A DNA stretch of 35,284 nt from the NCBI RefSeq assembly GCF_963548695.1, contig NZ_CAUUWA010000021.1:1-35284 (forward strand). Reading direction: 5' to 3'. Shown here piece by piece: positions 8,529 through 17,049 of this stretch (positions within the stretch are counted from its first letter, which is position 1; every line of letters begins with the position of its first letter). The position numbers and the translations under genes are program-made. The notes under the pieces were generated by a model. The model was not told where the DNA came from and searched no databases. It worked only from the letters and a program-made list of their open reading frames with translations. The stretch is from an uncultured Fretibacterium sp. GTDB taxonomy: Bacteria; Synergistota; Synergistia; Synergistales; Aminobacteriaceae.

Positions 8529-9091
8529 GCGAGTCGGTTCGGGGCGCGGGGCCCCTGGTGAAGCGCATCGCCGGGGTACTCTACCCCGACTCGGAGGCGG
8601 ATCGCTTCGCCTGGGTCCTGGACGAGGCGAAGCGCCTCTGGGGGGAGCCGAACCTCATCGGCGAGCCCATACCCTTTACGCTGACGGACTACTACCGGGA
8701 CATCGCGCCGTGTCTGATGCGGCGCTTCGTCTGTTTTCGGGGGCTTGCGGATGCCGGGGGGCTTGCGGACTGGAAACGCGCGGCCTGTGCCCTGGAGGCC
8801 CGGAGCCGGACTCCGCGCGCGGTCAACGTCGATCCCGGATACGTCGACGGCGCTCGACTCGTGCTGGCCTCCACGAAGGACCATGCGCACCGCATATGGC
8901 TTCGGGACGGCATCTACGCCGAGGTGACGCTGCGCTTCCGGTTCGGCGGCTGGCGGAGCTTCGATTACACGTTTCCCGATTTCCGGGGCGGGTGCTACGA
9001 CGCCTTCCTGACGGAGACCCGTCGTCTCTGGCTGGCGGAGACGGCGCACCTCCGACGGGGGCAGGGGGGAGCCCGAAGGAGCTCTGAATAA
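8525..9091 (+). CDS. DUF4416 family protein
   Basis: 188 aa. The family pattern is visible: an N-terminal KRIAGVLYPDSEA, NVDPGYVDGARLVLASTKD, and HRIWLRDGIYAEVTLRFR, then a DYTFPDFRGGCYDAF segment. These match the uncharacterised DUF4416 family of Synergistota, Deltaproteobacteria and relatives. GTG 8525 overlaps the previous stop (GTGA). No biochemical role is established. The C-terminal 20 residues (Gly/Arg-rich) look like a non-conserved extension. Confidence 0.85.
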   Translation: MSESVRGAGPLVKRIAGVLYPDSEADRFAWVLDEAKRLWGEPNLIGEPIPFTLTDYYRDIAPCLMRRFVCFRGLADAGGLADWKRAACALEARSRTPRAVNVDPGYVDGARLVLASTKDHAHRIWLRDGIYAEVTLRFRFGGWRSFDYTFPDFRGGCYDAFLTETRRLWLAETAHLRRGQGGARRSSE

Positions 9092-9148
9092 GGGGCTCCG
9101 AATGAAGTTTCTTAAATTCCAAAATTTCCCCTGACTGGAGGGTTCGCA

Positions 9149-10447
9149 ATGATCGAGCGCTATACGACGAAGGAGATGGCCCGGCTTTGGAGCGAGGAGA
9201 ACCGCCTCTCCGTCATGCTGAACGTGGAGCTGGCCGTCTGCCGCGCCTGGTGCGGGCTGGGCCGGATCCCGGAGGACGCCCTGCGGGATATCCTGGCCAG
9301 GGCTCGTTTCTCCGTGGAGCGGGTCCGGGAGATCGAGAGCGAGGTCCAGCACGACGTCGTCGCCTTCGTGAGCGCGGTGGCGGAGAACGTCGGAGAGAAC
9401 GGGCGGTATCTGCACCTGGGCCTGACGAGCAGCGACGTGCTGGATACGGCGAGCTCCCTCATGCTTCGGGACTCCCTGGAGCTGACGGTGTCGGCGGCAC
9501 GGGAGCTGGACGCCTCGGTGCTGGACCTGGCGCGGCGGTACAAGCATCTGCCCTGCATCGGGCGCACGCACGGAATCCACGCGGAGCCGACGACCCTGGG
9601 CCTGAAGTTCCTGAATTGGCATTCCGAGCTGAAGCGCGACCTGGAGCGTCTGGAGCTGGCGAAGCGACACATCGCGGTCGGCAAGATATCGGGTGCGGTG
9701 GGGACCTACGCGCTCTGTCCCCCGGAGCTCGAGGTCCGGGTCTGCGCGATCCTGGGCCTGACCCCCGCGGAGGTCTCCAACCAGATCCTCCAGCGGGATC
9801 GGCACGCCGAGGTGCTGAACGCGCTGGCCCTCTTGGGGTGCGCGATGGAGCGGATGGCGACCGAGGTCCGGCACCTTCAGCGCACGGAGGTCGGGGAGGC
9901 CTTCGAGCCCTTCGGCAGGGGACAGAAGGGCTCGAGCGCGATGCCCCACAAGCGGAACCCCATCAAGTGCGAGCGCATCTGCGGCATGGCACGCCTGCTG
10001 CGGGGCTGCGCCCAGACGGGGATGGAGAACGTGGCCCTCTGGCACGAGCGGGACATCAGCCACTCCTCGACGGAGCGCGTCCTGTGGCCGGACGCCTTCA
10101 ACCTCGTCCACTTCATGCTGCGCGACATGACGAACATCCTGCGGGGCCTGACCGTGGACGAGGCGCGGGTCCGCGGGAACATCGACATCACGGGCGGCCT
10201 GGTCTACAGCCAGCGGGTCCTGACCTTCCTGCTCGACGAGCTGAACCTCTCGCGCGAGGCGGCCTATGCGGTCGTCCAGGAGAACGCGATGCGCACGGCC
10301 CGGGGCGAGGGGCGTTTCCCGGACCTGCTGCTGCGAGACGGGCGCATCCAGGGGCTCGTGGAGCCGGAGCGCCTCGAGGCCCTCTTCGAGAACGGGTTCT
10401 ACCTGCGGCACGTGGACGCGATCTTCGACCGCTTCGCGAAGGACTGA
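9149..10447 (+). CDS. purB: Adenylosuccinate lyase
   Basis: Cleaves adenylosuccinate to AMP and SAICAR to AICAR, both releasing fumarate, in purine synthesis. 432 aa, normal. The fumarase/aspartase superfamily signature SSAMPHKRNP lies at about residues 262-271. The conserved segments HLGLTSSDVLDTA and GRTHGIHAEPTTLG (catalytic His) are present, as is the WHERDISHSSTER block. ATG 9149 has GGAGGG 7 bases upstream. A 57-base AT-rich gap separates it from DUF4416, so it may have its own promoter, but none is obvious. Confidence 0.97.
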   Translation: MIERYTTKEMARLWSEENRLSVMLNVELAVCRAWCGLGRIPEDALRDILARARFSVERVREIESEVQHDVVAFVSAVAENVGENGRYLHLGLTSSDVLDTASSLMLRDSLELTVSAARELDASVLDLARRYKHLPCIGRTHGIHAEPTTLGLKFLNWHSELKRDLERLELAKRHIAVGKISGAVGTYALCPPELEVRVCAILGLTPAEVSNQILQRDRHAEVLNALALLGCAMERMATEVRHLQRTEVGEAFEPFGRGQKGSSAMPHKRNPIKCERICGMARLLRGCAQTGMENVALWHERDISHSSTERVLWPDAFNLVHFMLRDMTNILRGLTVDEARVRGNIDITGGLVYSQRVLTFLLDELNLSREAAYAVVQENAMRTARGEGRFPDLLLRDGRIQGLVEPERLEALFENGFYLRHVDAIFDRFAKD

Positions 10448-10459
10448 CGGAGCGCCCCC

Positions 10460-11353
10460 TTGGACCGGCACACGGCTGAGAGCAGGGTCGGTCAATTTCG
10501 CCTCTACCTGCTGGCGGAACGGGGCCGGAGCCCTCACACCGCGGAGAGCTACGTCTCGGACCTCCGCCAGTGGCTCCAGTTCTGCGACGGGGCGGGATGC
10601 CCGCCCTACCCGCCCTCCCCCGATGACGTCGCCGCCTTCCGCCGGGGCCTCGCAGCCGAGGGCAAGGCCCGTTCGACGCAGCAGCGCGCGGTCGCGGCGA
10701 TTCGCTCCTGGATGCGCTTCGTCGAGATGGAGGAGGGGAGCGAAGAGGATCTGCCCCTGCCGGAGCTCCCCCGCAGGACCCGAAAGGAGCCCCGCATCCT
10801 GAACGAGGCGGAGATCGGGCGCCTGCTGGACGCCTGCCGCGGCCCGCGGCCTCTGGACGTGCGGGACCTCGCCATCGTCGAGCTGGGATACGGCTGCGGC
10901 CTGAGGGCCAGCGAGCTCTGCGGGCTGGAGGTCGTGGACCTGGACTTCGACTCCCGGCTGCTGCGGACCCTCGGCAAGGGGAGCAAGGCGCGGGTCGTTC
11001 CCTTTCTGGGGGAGGCGGCGCGGAGCGTCCGGCTCTATCTGGACTCCGCGCGTCACGACCTGAACCGCCTCGGAGACGGGCACGTGTTCCTGTCCCGCCT
11101 GGGCCGTCCCCTGCGCCGCGAGGACCTCTGGCGCATCCTGAGGCGTCGGGGCGCGGCGGCGGGCATCGCGCGGTCCCGCCTGTATCCGCACATCCTGCGG
11201 CACAGCTTCGCGACGCACCTGTTGGCCCGGGGGATGGACATGCGGACGCTCCAGGAGATGCTGGGGCACGCGTCGATCATGACGACGCAGGTCTACGCCC
11301 ATTTCGACCGCGAGATGCGGACGGAGTATGATCGCTTTCACCCCAGGGCGTGA
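10460..11353 (+). CDS. xerD: XerD-type site-specific tyrosine recombinase
   Basis: Resolves chromosome dimers at dif together with a partner Xer protein. 297 aa with an N-terminal SAM-like core-binding domain (about 1-100) and a catalytic domain. All six active-site residues are present: R149 (GLRASEL), K176 (GKGSKAR), H244 and R247 (HILRHSF), H270 (LGHAS) and Y279 (TTQVYAHF). These positions and the length are close to those of E. coli XerD, and no mobile-element context is seen. Start TTG 10460 with GGAG at 10449-10452, 12 bases after purB. It could equally be a sole XerC/XerD-type enzyme of the species. Confidence 0.9.
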   Translation: MDRHTAESRVGQFRLYLLAERGRSPHTAESYVSDLRQWLQFCDGAGCPPYPPSPDDVAAFRRGLAAEGKARSTQQRAVAAIRSWMRFVEMEEGSEEDLPLPELPRRTRKEPRILNEAEIGRLLDACRGPRPLDVRDLAIVELGYGCGLRASELCGLEVVDLDFDSRLLRTLGKGSKARVVPFLGEAARSVRLYLDSARHDLNRLGDGHVFLSRLGRPLRREDLWRILRRRGAAAGIARSRLYPHILRHSFATHLLARGMDMRTLQEMLGHASIMTTQVYAHFDREMRTEYDRFHPRA

Positions 11354-11452
11354 GGAGGGACTTTTTTGCTTTTTCTGTCGGTTTTCCAGGACCGAGGGCC
11401 TTTGACGGAACCGGAAGGGGTTTTACTTAAATGAAGGAGTGTTGTTTGCATA

Positions 11453-12301
11453 ATGGATGATGAACTCTGCGGTTACGACCGTGCCATGAGGGCACTCGAT
11501 TGTCTGTGCCGTGCGGCCGGGGACTTCAAGCCCCGCACGGCCGTGGTCCTGGGATCCGGCCTGGGGTCCGTCGCGGATGAGGTGGAGGATGCCCGCATCC
11601 TGCCAGCGGCGAAGATTCCCGGATGGCCGATCTCCACGGCGCCCGGCCACGCCGGACGCGTGGTGATGGGGACGCTCGAGGGGCGCCCGGTGATCCTGCT
11701 GCAGGGCCGCGTGCACTGTTACGAGGGCTATTCCATGCAGGATGTCACCTTTCCGGTGCGGGTGCTCGGGATGATGGGCGTTCGGCAGTACGTGGCCACG
11801 AACGCCTCGGGCGGGGTCAATCCCGATCTGGCGCCGGGCGATATCGCCGCGGTTTGGGATCACATCAACCTGATGGGGGCCAACCCCCTTGTCGGGCCCT
11901 CCGAGCCGCGGTGGAACGTGCGCTTTCCCGATATGACCCATGCCTATAGCCCGCGGCTTCTGGAGCTTCTGGATCGGGCCGCGGCAGGGGTCGGCATGAC
12001 CCTGAAGCGGGGTGTTTACGCGGCCTTCATGGGCCCCTCCTACGAGACCCCGGCCGAGGTGCGCATGGCCCGTATCCTCGGGGCGGACCTCGTCGGCATG
12101 TCCACGGTGCCCGAGGTCGTCGTCGCGAACGCCATGGGGATGGAGACCGCCGTGCTCTCCTGCGTGGCGAACAGGGCCTCGGGGATGGGGGACGAGCATC
12201 TTACGGAGGAGGAAGTGCTTCGGGTGATGGCGGAGTCGTCGCGTTCCCTGGCGCTTCTGATCCGGGGCCTGCTACGCGCCCTGGCCTCCGAGGACCGCTA
12301 G
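11453..12301 (+). CDS. punA: Purine nucleoside phosphorylase (trimeric type)
   Basis: Phosphorolysis of inosine/guanosine to free base and ribose-1-phosphate in purine salvage. 282 aa. Family blocks seen: VVLGSGLGSVADEVED (phosphate-binding), PGHAGRVVMG, GRVHCYEGYSM, TNASGGVNPDLAPGD and GPSYETPAEVRM, then GMSTVPEVVVANAMGM (substrate-binding), all in family order. Start ATG 11453; the nearest SD-like AAGGAG is about 14 bases upstream, longer than ideal. The 99-base gap after xerD holds a T-rich stretch (11363-11376) and a TTGACG at 11402-11407, but no clean -10 follows. Confidence 0.95.
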   Translation: MDDELCGYDRAMRALDCLCRAAGDFKPRTAVVLGSGLGSVADEVEDARILPAAKIPGWPISTAPGHAGRVVMGTLEGRPVILLQGRVHCYEGYSMQDVTFPVRVLGMMGVRQYVATNASGGVNPDLAPGDIAAVWDHINLMGANPLVGPSEPRWNVRFPDMTHAYSPRLLELLDRAAAGVGMTLKRGVYAAFMGPSYETPAEVRMARILGADLVGMSTVPEVVVANAMGMETAVLSCVANRASGMGDEHLTEEEVLRVMAESSRSLALLIRGLLRALASEDR

Positions 12302-12320
12302 TCCGTCCGGGTGTGCGGGG

Positions 12321-13253
12321 ATGAAAAATCTCGAGAGGGGGTTCCCGGGTTCCTCGTGGGGCCTGGGAATCCTTTTCTGGCTCCTGCTCTGTCACCCGGC
12401 CTGGGGTAGCGCGTTCGTGACCTTTCCGTCGAGCTGGGACATTGGGCAGGCCTTCGCCCTGTCCCTCTCCTCGGCTGCGGAGTACCGGAACCCCTCGGTG
12501 ACCTGGCTGGGCCGGACGGTCTCGCTGGACGTGGAACAGGGCGGGGAGGGCTATGTCTCCTACGGCCTGCTGGGCTCCTATGTCCGCGACGTCAAGCCGG
12601 GCGAGTACCCGCTGGTCTTCGAGTTCACCCAGAACGGGCAGAGGATCAGGGCTACGGGCACGGTGCGCCTCGTGGCCCGGAAGTACCCCGAGGAGCACCT
12701 CAAGGTCAGCCCGAAGATGGTCTTCCCCTCCAAGGTCGATCAGCCTCGGATCAAGAGGGAGGCGGCGCTCGCCGCGGCGGCCAGGAGGACGATGACGGTG
12801 AAGCGGCGCTGGACGACTCCGCCGCAGTATCCGGTCCGCAGCGTCGTCACGAGCAGCTATGGGTTTCGGCGCGTCTACAACGGGACGCCGCGGAGCCCCC
12901 ATGCCGGGACAGATTTTCGGGCTGCGGTGGGGACCCCGGTCGCGGCGCCGTTCTCCGGGACCGTCGTCCTCACGGGGGACCATTACTACGCCGGCAGGAG
13001 CGTCTACGTGGACTCCGGGAACGGCGTGCTCAGCGTGTTCTTTCACCTGAGCGAGATCGGGGTGAAGGTGGGCGATCGGGTGAACAAGGGCCAGATCGTG
13101 GGAAAAAGCGGCGCGACGGGGCGCATCACGGGCCCGCACCTGCACTATGGCCTGAGTCTGGCGGGACAGTACGTCGATCCGTTCCCATTGTTCAAGACGA
13201 GCATCACCGCGATGCTGAAGGGGATGGAGCGCGAGGAGATCGATACGGACTGA
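12321..13253 (+). CDS. Secreted M23 family peptidase
   Basis: 310 aa. An N-terminal hydrophobic signal segment (about residues 12-29, ending AWGSA) leads into a beta-rich region and a C-terminal LytM/M23 domain. The zinc-binding motifs are HAGTD (about residue 193) and HLH in GPHLHYG (about 273), with VAAPFSGTV and the GDRVNKGQIVGKSGATG turn between them. Such enzymes cut peptidoglycan cross-links or activate amidases in the periplasm. The ATG at 12321 is preceded by only a weak GCGGGG, 20 bases after punA. The full metal-ligand set indicates an active rather than degenerate enzyme. Confidence 0.92.
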   Translation: MKNLERGFPGSSWGLGILFWLLLCHPAWGSAFVTFPSSWDIGQAFALSLSSAAEYRNPSVTWLGRTVSLDVEQGGEGYVSYGLLGSYVRDVKPGEYPLVFEFTQNGQRIRATGTVRLVARKYPEEHLKVSPKMVFPSKVDQPRIKREAALAAAARRTMTVKRRWTTPPQYPVRSVVTSSYGFRRVYNGTPRSPHAGTDFRAAVGTPVAAPFSGTVVLTGDHYYAGRSVYVDSGNGVLSVFFHLSEIGVKVGDRVNKGQIVGKSGATGRITGPHLHYGLSLAGQYVDPFPLFKTSITAMLKGMEREEIDTD

Positions 13254-13371
13254 GGCCGTGTGGATCCTCTTTGCGTTCGCCTCGGCGTTTTTCGCAGGGG
13301 TGACGAGAGGTCCGTTTTTTGTTGTTCGGATTTGGATTTACAAGGAGGATACCCAGAGGAGAGGATCGTCC

Positions 13372-14475
13372 ATGAGGATCACCGAGCTGAGGCTGGGCAC
13401 GCTGTCCATCCCCCTCAAAAAACCTTTCAAGACCGCGCTCCGCAGCACCGACACCGTTACCACGAACATCGTGGCCCTGGTCACGGACACGGGGGATGTC
13501 GGTTACGGCGAGGCACCTCCCACGGCGGCCATTACCGGCGATACCGATGGGTCCATCACCTGCATCCTGACCACGCGCATCGCCCCGGCCCTTATAGGCC
13601 GTGACGTGAGCGAACTGCAGGACGCCGTCTCGGCCGTCGCGCACTCCGCGGTGGGCAACACCTCGGCCAAGGCGGCCGCGGACATCGCCCTGCATGACCT
13701 CTGGGGCAAGCTCTGCGGACAGCCCCTCTACCGCCTCTGGGGCGGGACGAAGCGAACCTTTACGACCGACTACACCATCAGCCTGAACACGCCGGAGGAG
13801 ATGGTGCGGGACGCCGCCGAGGCCGTGCGGGACGGTTACGACGCCTTGAAGATCAAGGTGGGCATCGACTCCCGCCTGGATATGGAGCGGATCGGGGCCG
13901 TGCGGCGCGCCGTGGGGCCCGAGGTGCTGCTGCGGGTCGATGCCAATCAGGGATGGACGCCGAAGGAGGCGATACGCGCCATCCGATACATGGAGGACGA
14001 GGGGCTGGATATCGAGCTGGTGGAACAGCCGGTGGCCTGTCATGACATCGAGGGGCTGAAGCGGGTGACCGATGCGGTCGAGACGGCGATCCTGGCGGAC
14101 GAGTCCGTCTACTCCCCCCGGGACGCCCTGCGTCTGATCTCGCTGCGCGCGGCGGATATGCTGAACATCAAGTTGATGAAGAGCGGCGGCCTCTCGGGGG
14201 CCCTCACGATCTGCGGGATGGCCGAGTCCGCCGGGATGGAATGCATGATCGGCGCCATGATGGAGAGCAAGGTCTCCGTGACGGCCGCGGCGCACCTGGC
14301 TATGGCGCGCCGGGTCGTGACCAAATACGACCTCGACCCGCCCATCCTCTGTGCGTCCGATCCCGTGAGGGGAGGGGTGATCTACGACGGCGCCGTCCTC
14401 GAATTGAACGATGCCCCGGGCCTGGGCATCGATTCGGTCGAGGGCATAGCGTGGGGCGAGATCGTCAGGGGATAA
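13372..14475 (+). CDS. Dipeptide epimerase (L-Ala-D/L-Glu type, enolase superfamily)
   Basis: 367 aa. Enolase-superfamily acid/base and metal residues are in place: KIK near residue 159, D of RVDANQGW near 190, E of LVEQP near 217, D of ILADESV near 243, K of NIKLMKSGG near 267. The late YDLDPP segment is characteristic of dipeptide epimerases. These act on L-Ala-D-Glu from murein recycling, though specificity within the subgroup varies. The start is ATG 13372, because AGGAGAGG (13357-13364) lies 7 bases upstream and the N-terminus MRITELRLG is family-like. The same frame opens earlier, at 13258, without homology. The neighbouring M23 peptidase fits a peptidoglycan-turnover theme. Confidence 0.88.
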   Translation: MRITELRLGTLSIPLKKPFKTALRSTDTVTTNIVALVTDTGDVGYGEAPPTAAITGDTDGSITCILTTRIAPALIGRDVSELQDAVSAVAHSAVGNTSAKAAADIALHDLWGKLCGQPLYRLWGGTKRTFTTDYTISLNTPEEMVRDAAEAVRDGYDALKIKVGIDSRLDMERIGAVRRAVGPEVLLRVDANQGWTPKEAIRAIRYMEDEGLDIELVEQPVACHDIEGLKRVTDAVETAILADESVYSPRDALRLISLRAADMLNIKLMKSGGLSGALTICGMAESAGMECMIGAMMESKVSVTAAAHLAMARRVVTKYDLDPPILCASDPVRGGVIYDGAVLELNDAPGLGIDSVEGIAWGEIVRG

Positions 14476-14615
14476 AGGATATAGGGTAAGGCTGGAGAAA
14501 ATCTGGAGAAAAGATATTGATGCCAATTCGTGCAAAAGCTTAAAAGGTAAGATCAGCATCTCTTGCCCTCCCTTGCGGTGGCTAAGAGGTATTAAACTTT
14601 TGTTTTAGTGCAAAT

Positions 14616-14624
14616 TGGTATAAG
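14616..14624 (+). promoter_or_regulatory. Extended -10 promoter element upstream of the DUF819 gene
   Basis: TGGTATAAG is an extended -10 (TGnTATAAT with 1 mismatch). No good -35 is seen at 16-18 bases, as expected for this class. Transcription would start near 14631, about 30 bases before ATG 14663. The AT-rich 187-base gap also carries CCAATT (14523-14528) and AATTGG (14613-14618) as distant inverted halves, a possible operator of low certainty. Confidence 0.4.
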
Positions 14625-14662
14625 TTGTCCGGAGAAATGAAAAATCTGCGGAGGTGGACGGT

Positions 14663-15859
14663 ATGATAGCGAGCGGTTTCATGTACATCGCGTCCTTGAC
14701 GCTCTTTGCGGGGATCGTGGCCAGTCTGGAGATGAGGTACAAGGACACGGCCTTCTTCAAGTACATCCCCACGCCGGTCATCCTGTACGTCGGCTGCATG
14801 CTCTTCGCGACCTTCGACCTGTGGGCGGCCAACGACGAGGTCAAGATGGCCTACAGGACTGTGCGGGGACACATCATTCCGGCGATGATCTTCGTCATGC
14901 TGCTGCGCTGCGACATCCGGAAGATCCTGAGGCTGGGGCCGCGGATGCTCCTGGGGTTCTTCAGCGCGACCTTCACGATCATGGCGGGGTTCGCGGTGAT
15001 GTTCTACTCTATGAAGGACGGCTTTGCGCCCGAGGCCTGGAAGACCTTTGGGGCCCTTGCCGGGAGCTGGATCGGCGGGACGGCTAATATGGTCGCCATC
15101 CAGGGGGCCCTGGGCATCGACGACTCGGCCATGGGCTACACGCTGCTGATCGACAACGTCAACTACTCCATTTGGGTGATACTGCTGCTGGCCACGGTCC
15201 CCCTGGCCCATGCGTTCAACCGCTGGACGAGGTCGGACACGCACCTGATCGACGAGCTCGGGACCCAACTCGCGACCGACCGGGAGAAGGTGCGGAGCAG
15301 CATCGAGGCCGCGGATATCGCCCTGCTCTTCGGGCTTGGCTTCATGGCCTCGGCCCTCTCCTCTGCCGCGGCGGCCGAGGTGTCGCCCCGGCTCATCGAG
15401 GTGTTCGGAAAGAGCGACTTCCTGTCCCCCAGCACTCTGTCGGTCGTGTTCGCCACGATCCTGGGCATCGTCTGTGCGGCGACGCCCCTGGGAAAGGTGC
15501 CGGGCAGCCCCCAGGTCTCCATGTCCATGCTGTACCTGATGATCTGCCTCATCGCCTCGCGCGCCAACTTCAAGGAGCTGATGGATGCCCCGTACTACCT
15601 GATGGCGGGATTTTTCATCCTGGCGGTCCACGCCGTCCTGATGGCGGTCCTGGCCAAGATCTTCCGGCTGGACCTCTTCACCTGCGCCACGGCGAGCCTG
15701 GCCAATATCGGCGCCGTGGCGGCCGCGCCGCTGGTCGCCGCGGCCTACAAGGAGACGCTCGTCCCCATAGGGGTCCTGATGGCCCTCATGGGCTACATCT
15801 TTGGGACGTTCGGAGGACTGGCCGTAGCCAAGATGCTCTCCATGATGGTTGGGGCCTGA
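14663..15859 (+). CDS. DUF819 family multi-pass membrane protein
   Basis: 398 aa with about ten hydrophobic segments. The Gly/Ser-rich GALAGSWIGGTANMVAIQGALG and DNVNYSIW blocks, and the C-terminal NIGAVAAAPLVAAAYKETLVPIG block, are hallmarks of DUF819 proteins, which are proposed transporters without a settled substrate. ATG 14663 is preferred over GTG 14654, because GGAGG at 14650-14654 is 8 bases from the ATG and overlaps the GTG. The gene's last codons are the first unit of a 14-bp tandem repeat. It lies next to a dipeptide epimerase and a DJ-1 protein, so a peptide or amino-acid substrate is possible but unsupported. Confidence 0.85.
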   Translation: MIASGFMYIASLTLFAGIVASLEMRYKDTAFFKYIPTPVILYVGCMLFATFDLWAANDEVKMAYRTVRGHIIPAMIFVMLLRCDIRKILRLGPRMLLGFFSATFTIMAGFAVMFYSMKDGFAPEAWKTFGALAGSWIGGTANMVAIQGALGIDDSAMGYTLLIDNVNYSIWVILLLATVPLAHAFNRWTRSDTHLIDELGTQLATDREKVRSSIEAADIALLFGLGFMASALSSAAAAEVSPRLIEVFGKSDFLSPSTLSVVFATILGIVCAATPLGKVPGSPQVSMSMLYLMICLIASRANFKELMDAPYYLMAGFFILAVHAVLMAVLAKIFRLDLFTCATASLANIGAVAAAPLVAAAYKETLVPIGVLMALMGYIFGTFGGLAVAKMLSMMVGA

Positions 15860-15929
15860 TGTTTGGGGCCTGATGTTTGGGACCTGATGGTTGGGGCCTG
15901 ATGTTTTGGACCTGATGTTTGGGACCTGA
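15846..15929 (+). repeat. 14-bp minisatellite, six copies
   Basis: Six contiguous 14-base units of the form TGKTTKGGRCCTGA cover 84 bases. The first unit encodes the final Val-Gly-Ala-stop of the DUF819 protein, so the array appears to have grown from the gene end. Each unit carries TGA. A TATGAT at 15938-15943 just after it could serve as a -10 for the DJ-1 gene, without a clear -35. Confidence 0.9.
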
Positions 15930-16062
15930 CGGGGGCGTATGATAGCAAGTGCCTGACGAACGAGATGGCGCAACCCGTCGCCGTGGCGGAGCGGGAATGC
16001 TGGAAAGGCGCTTGCCGGATCGGGCCGTTCGGGGGACAATGCACATCGGGAGGTGAGCCTTT

Positions 16063-16611
16063 ATGGCGAAGGTTGCGCTGTTTTTGATCGATGGTTTCGA
16101 GGAGACGGAGGCCCTGGCGACCGTGGATATTCTGCGACGCGGGGAGGTGGACGTGACGACGGTCTCCCTGACCGGCAGGGAAAAGGTGATGGGGAAGCAT
16201 TCCGTCCCCGTCATCGCGGACGCCCTTTTCGAGGGCGTCAAGGACAGGCCGTTCGACATGCTGGTGGTGCCCGGCGGCACGATTGCCTACACGGAGCACG
16301 AGGGCCTGCTGGATCTGGTCAGGCGGTATAACGCCGAGCATAAGTTCCTGGCCGCGATCTGCGCGGCGCCGGCGGTGTTCGGCAAGGCGGGAATCCTGGC
16401 CGGCAAGCGTGCCGTCTGCTATCCGGGCATGGAATCCTGGCTGGCGGGGGCCGTCGTCGGCAAGGAGATCGTGGAGATGGACGGCCACATCACGACGGCG
16501 AAGGGGCCCGCGACGACGCCGTTTTTCGCGCTGCGCCTGCTGGAGCTCCTCAGGGGCAAAGAGGCTGCCGACGAGGTGGCCAAGGCGTTTCTTATCCCCC
16601 TGATCCGCTGA
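16063..16611 (+). CDS. DJ-1/PfpI family protein (YajL-like)
   Basis: 182 aa. The family nucleophile elbow AICAAPAV places the reactive Cys near residue 100, and the N-terminal GFEETEA supplies the conserved Glu. The late YPGMES and GPATTPFFAL segments also match the DJ-1 subgroup. Members are described as stress proteins, chaperones or deglycases; which applies here is unknown. ATG 16063 has GGGAGG upstream (spacing about 11). Confidence 0.92.
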   Translation: MAKVALFLIDGFEETEALATVDILRRGEVDVTTVSLTGREKVMGKHSVPVIADALFEGVKDRPFDMLVVPGGTIAYTEHEGLLDLVRRYNAEHKFLAAICAAPAVFGKAGILAGKRAVCYPGMESWLAGAVVGKEIVEMDGHITTAKGPATTPFFALRLLELLRGKEAADEVAKAFLIPLIR

Positions 16612-16652
16612 GGGGGTTCGAATATCACAGGGAAAGGCTGAGGTGGAAAAAG

Positions 16653-16934
16653 ATGACGAACGAGGAGTTTTCCCGCTGCATTCAGGAGGCGGGGGAAAAG
16701 GACTTTACGAACTTCCAGTCGGGGATCGTCCTGCTGAGCAAGATGCGTCCGATCCTGGCCAAGTACGGGCTGAAGACCAAGGAGGAGCAGGACGCCAAGA
16801 TCCGCGAGGTGGCGGCCTCCGGTCAGATCGCCGCCCCCATGCAGTATTGCCCCGCCGCCGAGGCGGAGGCCAACCTGTATGTGGACGAGCGCGGGGGCAA
16901 GTTCGACGCCCTGATGCTGAAGGCTGGCCGATAA
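16653..16934 (+). CDS. Small hypothetical protein
   Basis: 93 aa, not recognised. Charged and soluble-looking, with helical N-terminus (NEEFSRCIQEAGEKDF) and no signal or membrane segment. It sits 41 bases after the DJ-1 gene on the same strand with an SD-like GAGGTGG before ATG 16653, and so probably shares its transcript. Codon use is like its neighbours (GC at third positions), which supports a real gene. Confidence 0.6.
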   Translation: MTNEEFSRCIQEAGEKDFTNFQSGIVLLSKMRPILAKYGLKTKEEQDAKIREVAASGQIAAPMQYCPAAEAEANLYVDERGGKFDALMLKAGR

Positions 16935-16999
16935 CCGTTCGTTCCAAGCGGACGTGCCGGCTGCGGGGAGCTTCCTTCCGCTTACAGCCTCGATGCTCG

Positions 17000-17026
17000 A
17001 GCCCGGGACCTTCTTCGTCTCGGGCT
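17000..17026. terminator. Hairpin between convergent genes
   Basis: AGCCCGGGAC (17000-17009) pairs with GTCTCGGGCT (17017-17026) over a 7-base loop, with one G-T wobble. It lies between the converging small hypothetical gene and the acetyltransferase, where a bidirectional terminator is expected. T-tracts on both sides are poor, so function is uncertain. Confidence 0.45.
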
Positions 17027-17049
17027 TTGCGGACGCCGCGCCGGACGCG

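Noticed and set aside
8105..11341. Very long antisense open frame opposite DUF4416, purB and xerD
   Set aside because: Typical by-product of high GC at third codon positions; the plus-strand genes are clear, and the antisense product is low-complexity Arg/Pro/Gln-rich.
10460..11353. Integrase of a mobile element
   Set aside because: Length and six active-site positions fit XerD, it sits in a housekeeping cluster, and no attachment-site repeats or phage genes are seen.
15846..15929. CRISPR-like array
   Set aside because: Units are contiguous 14-mers with no spacers.
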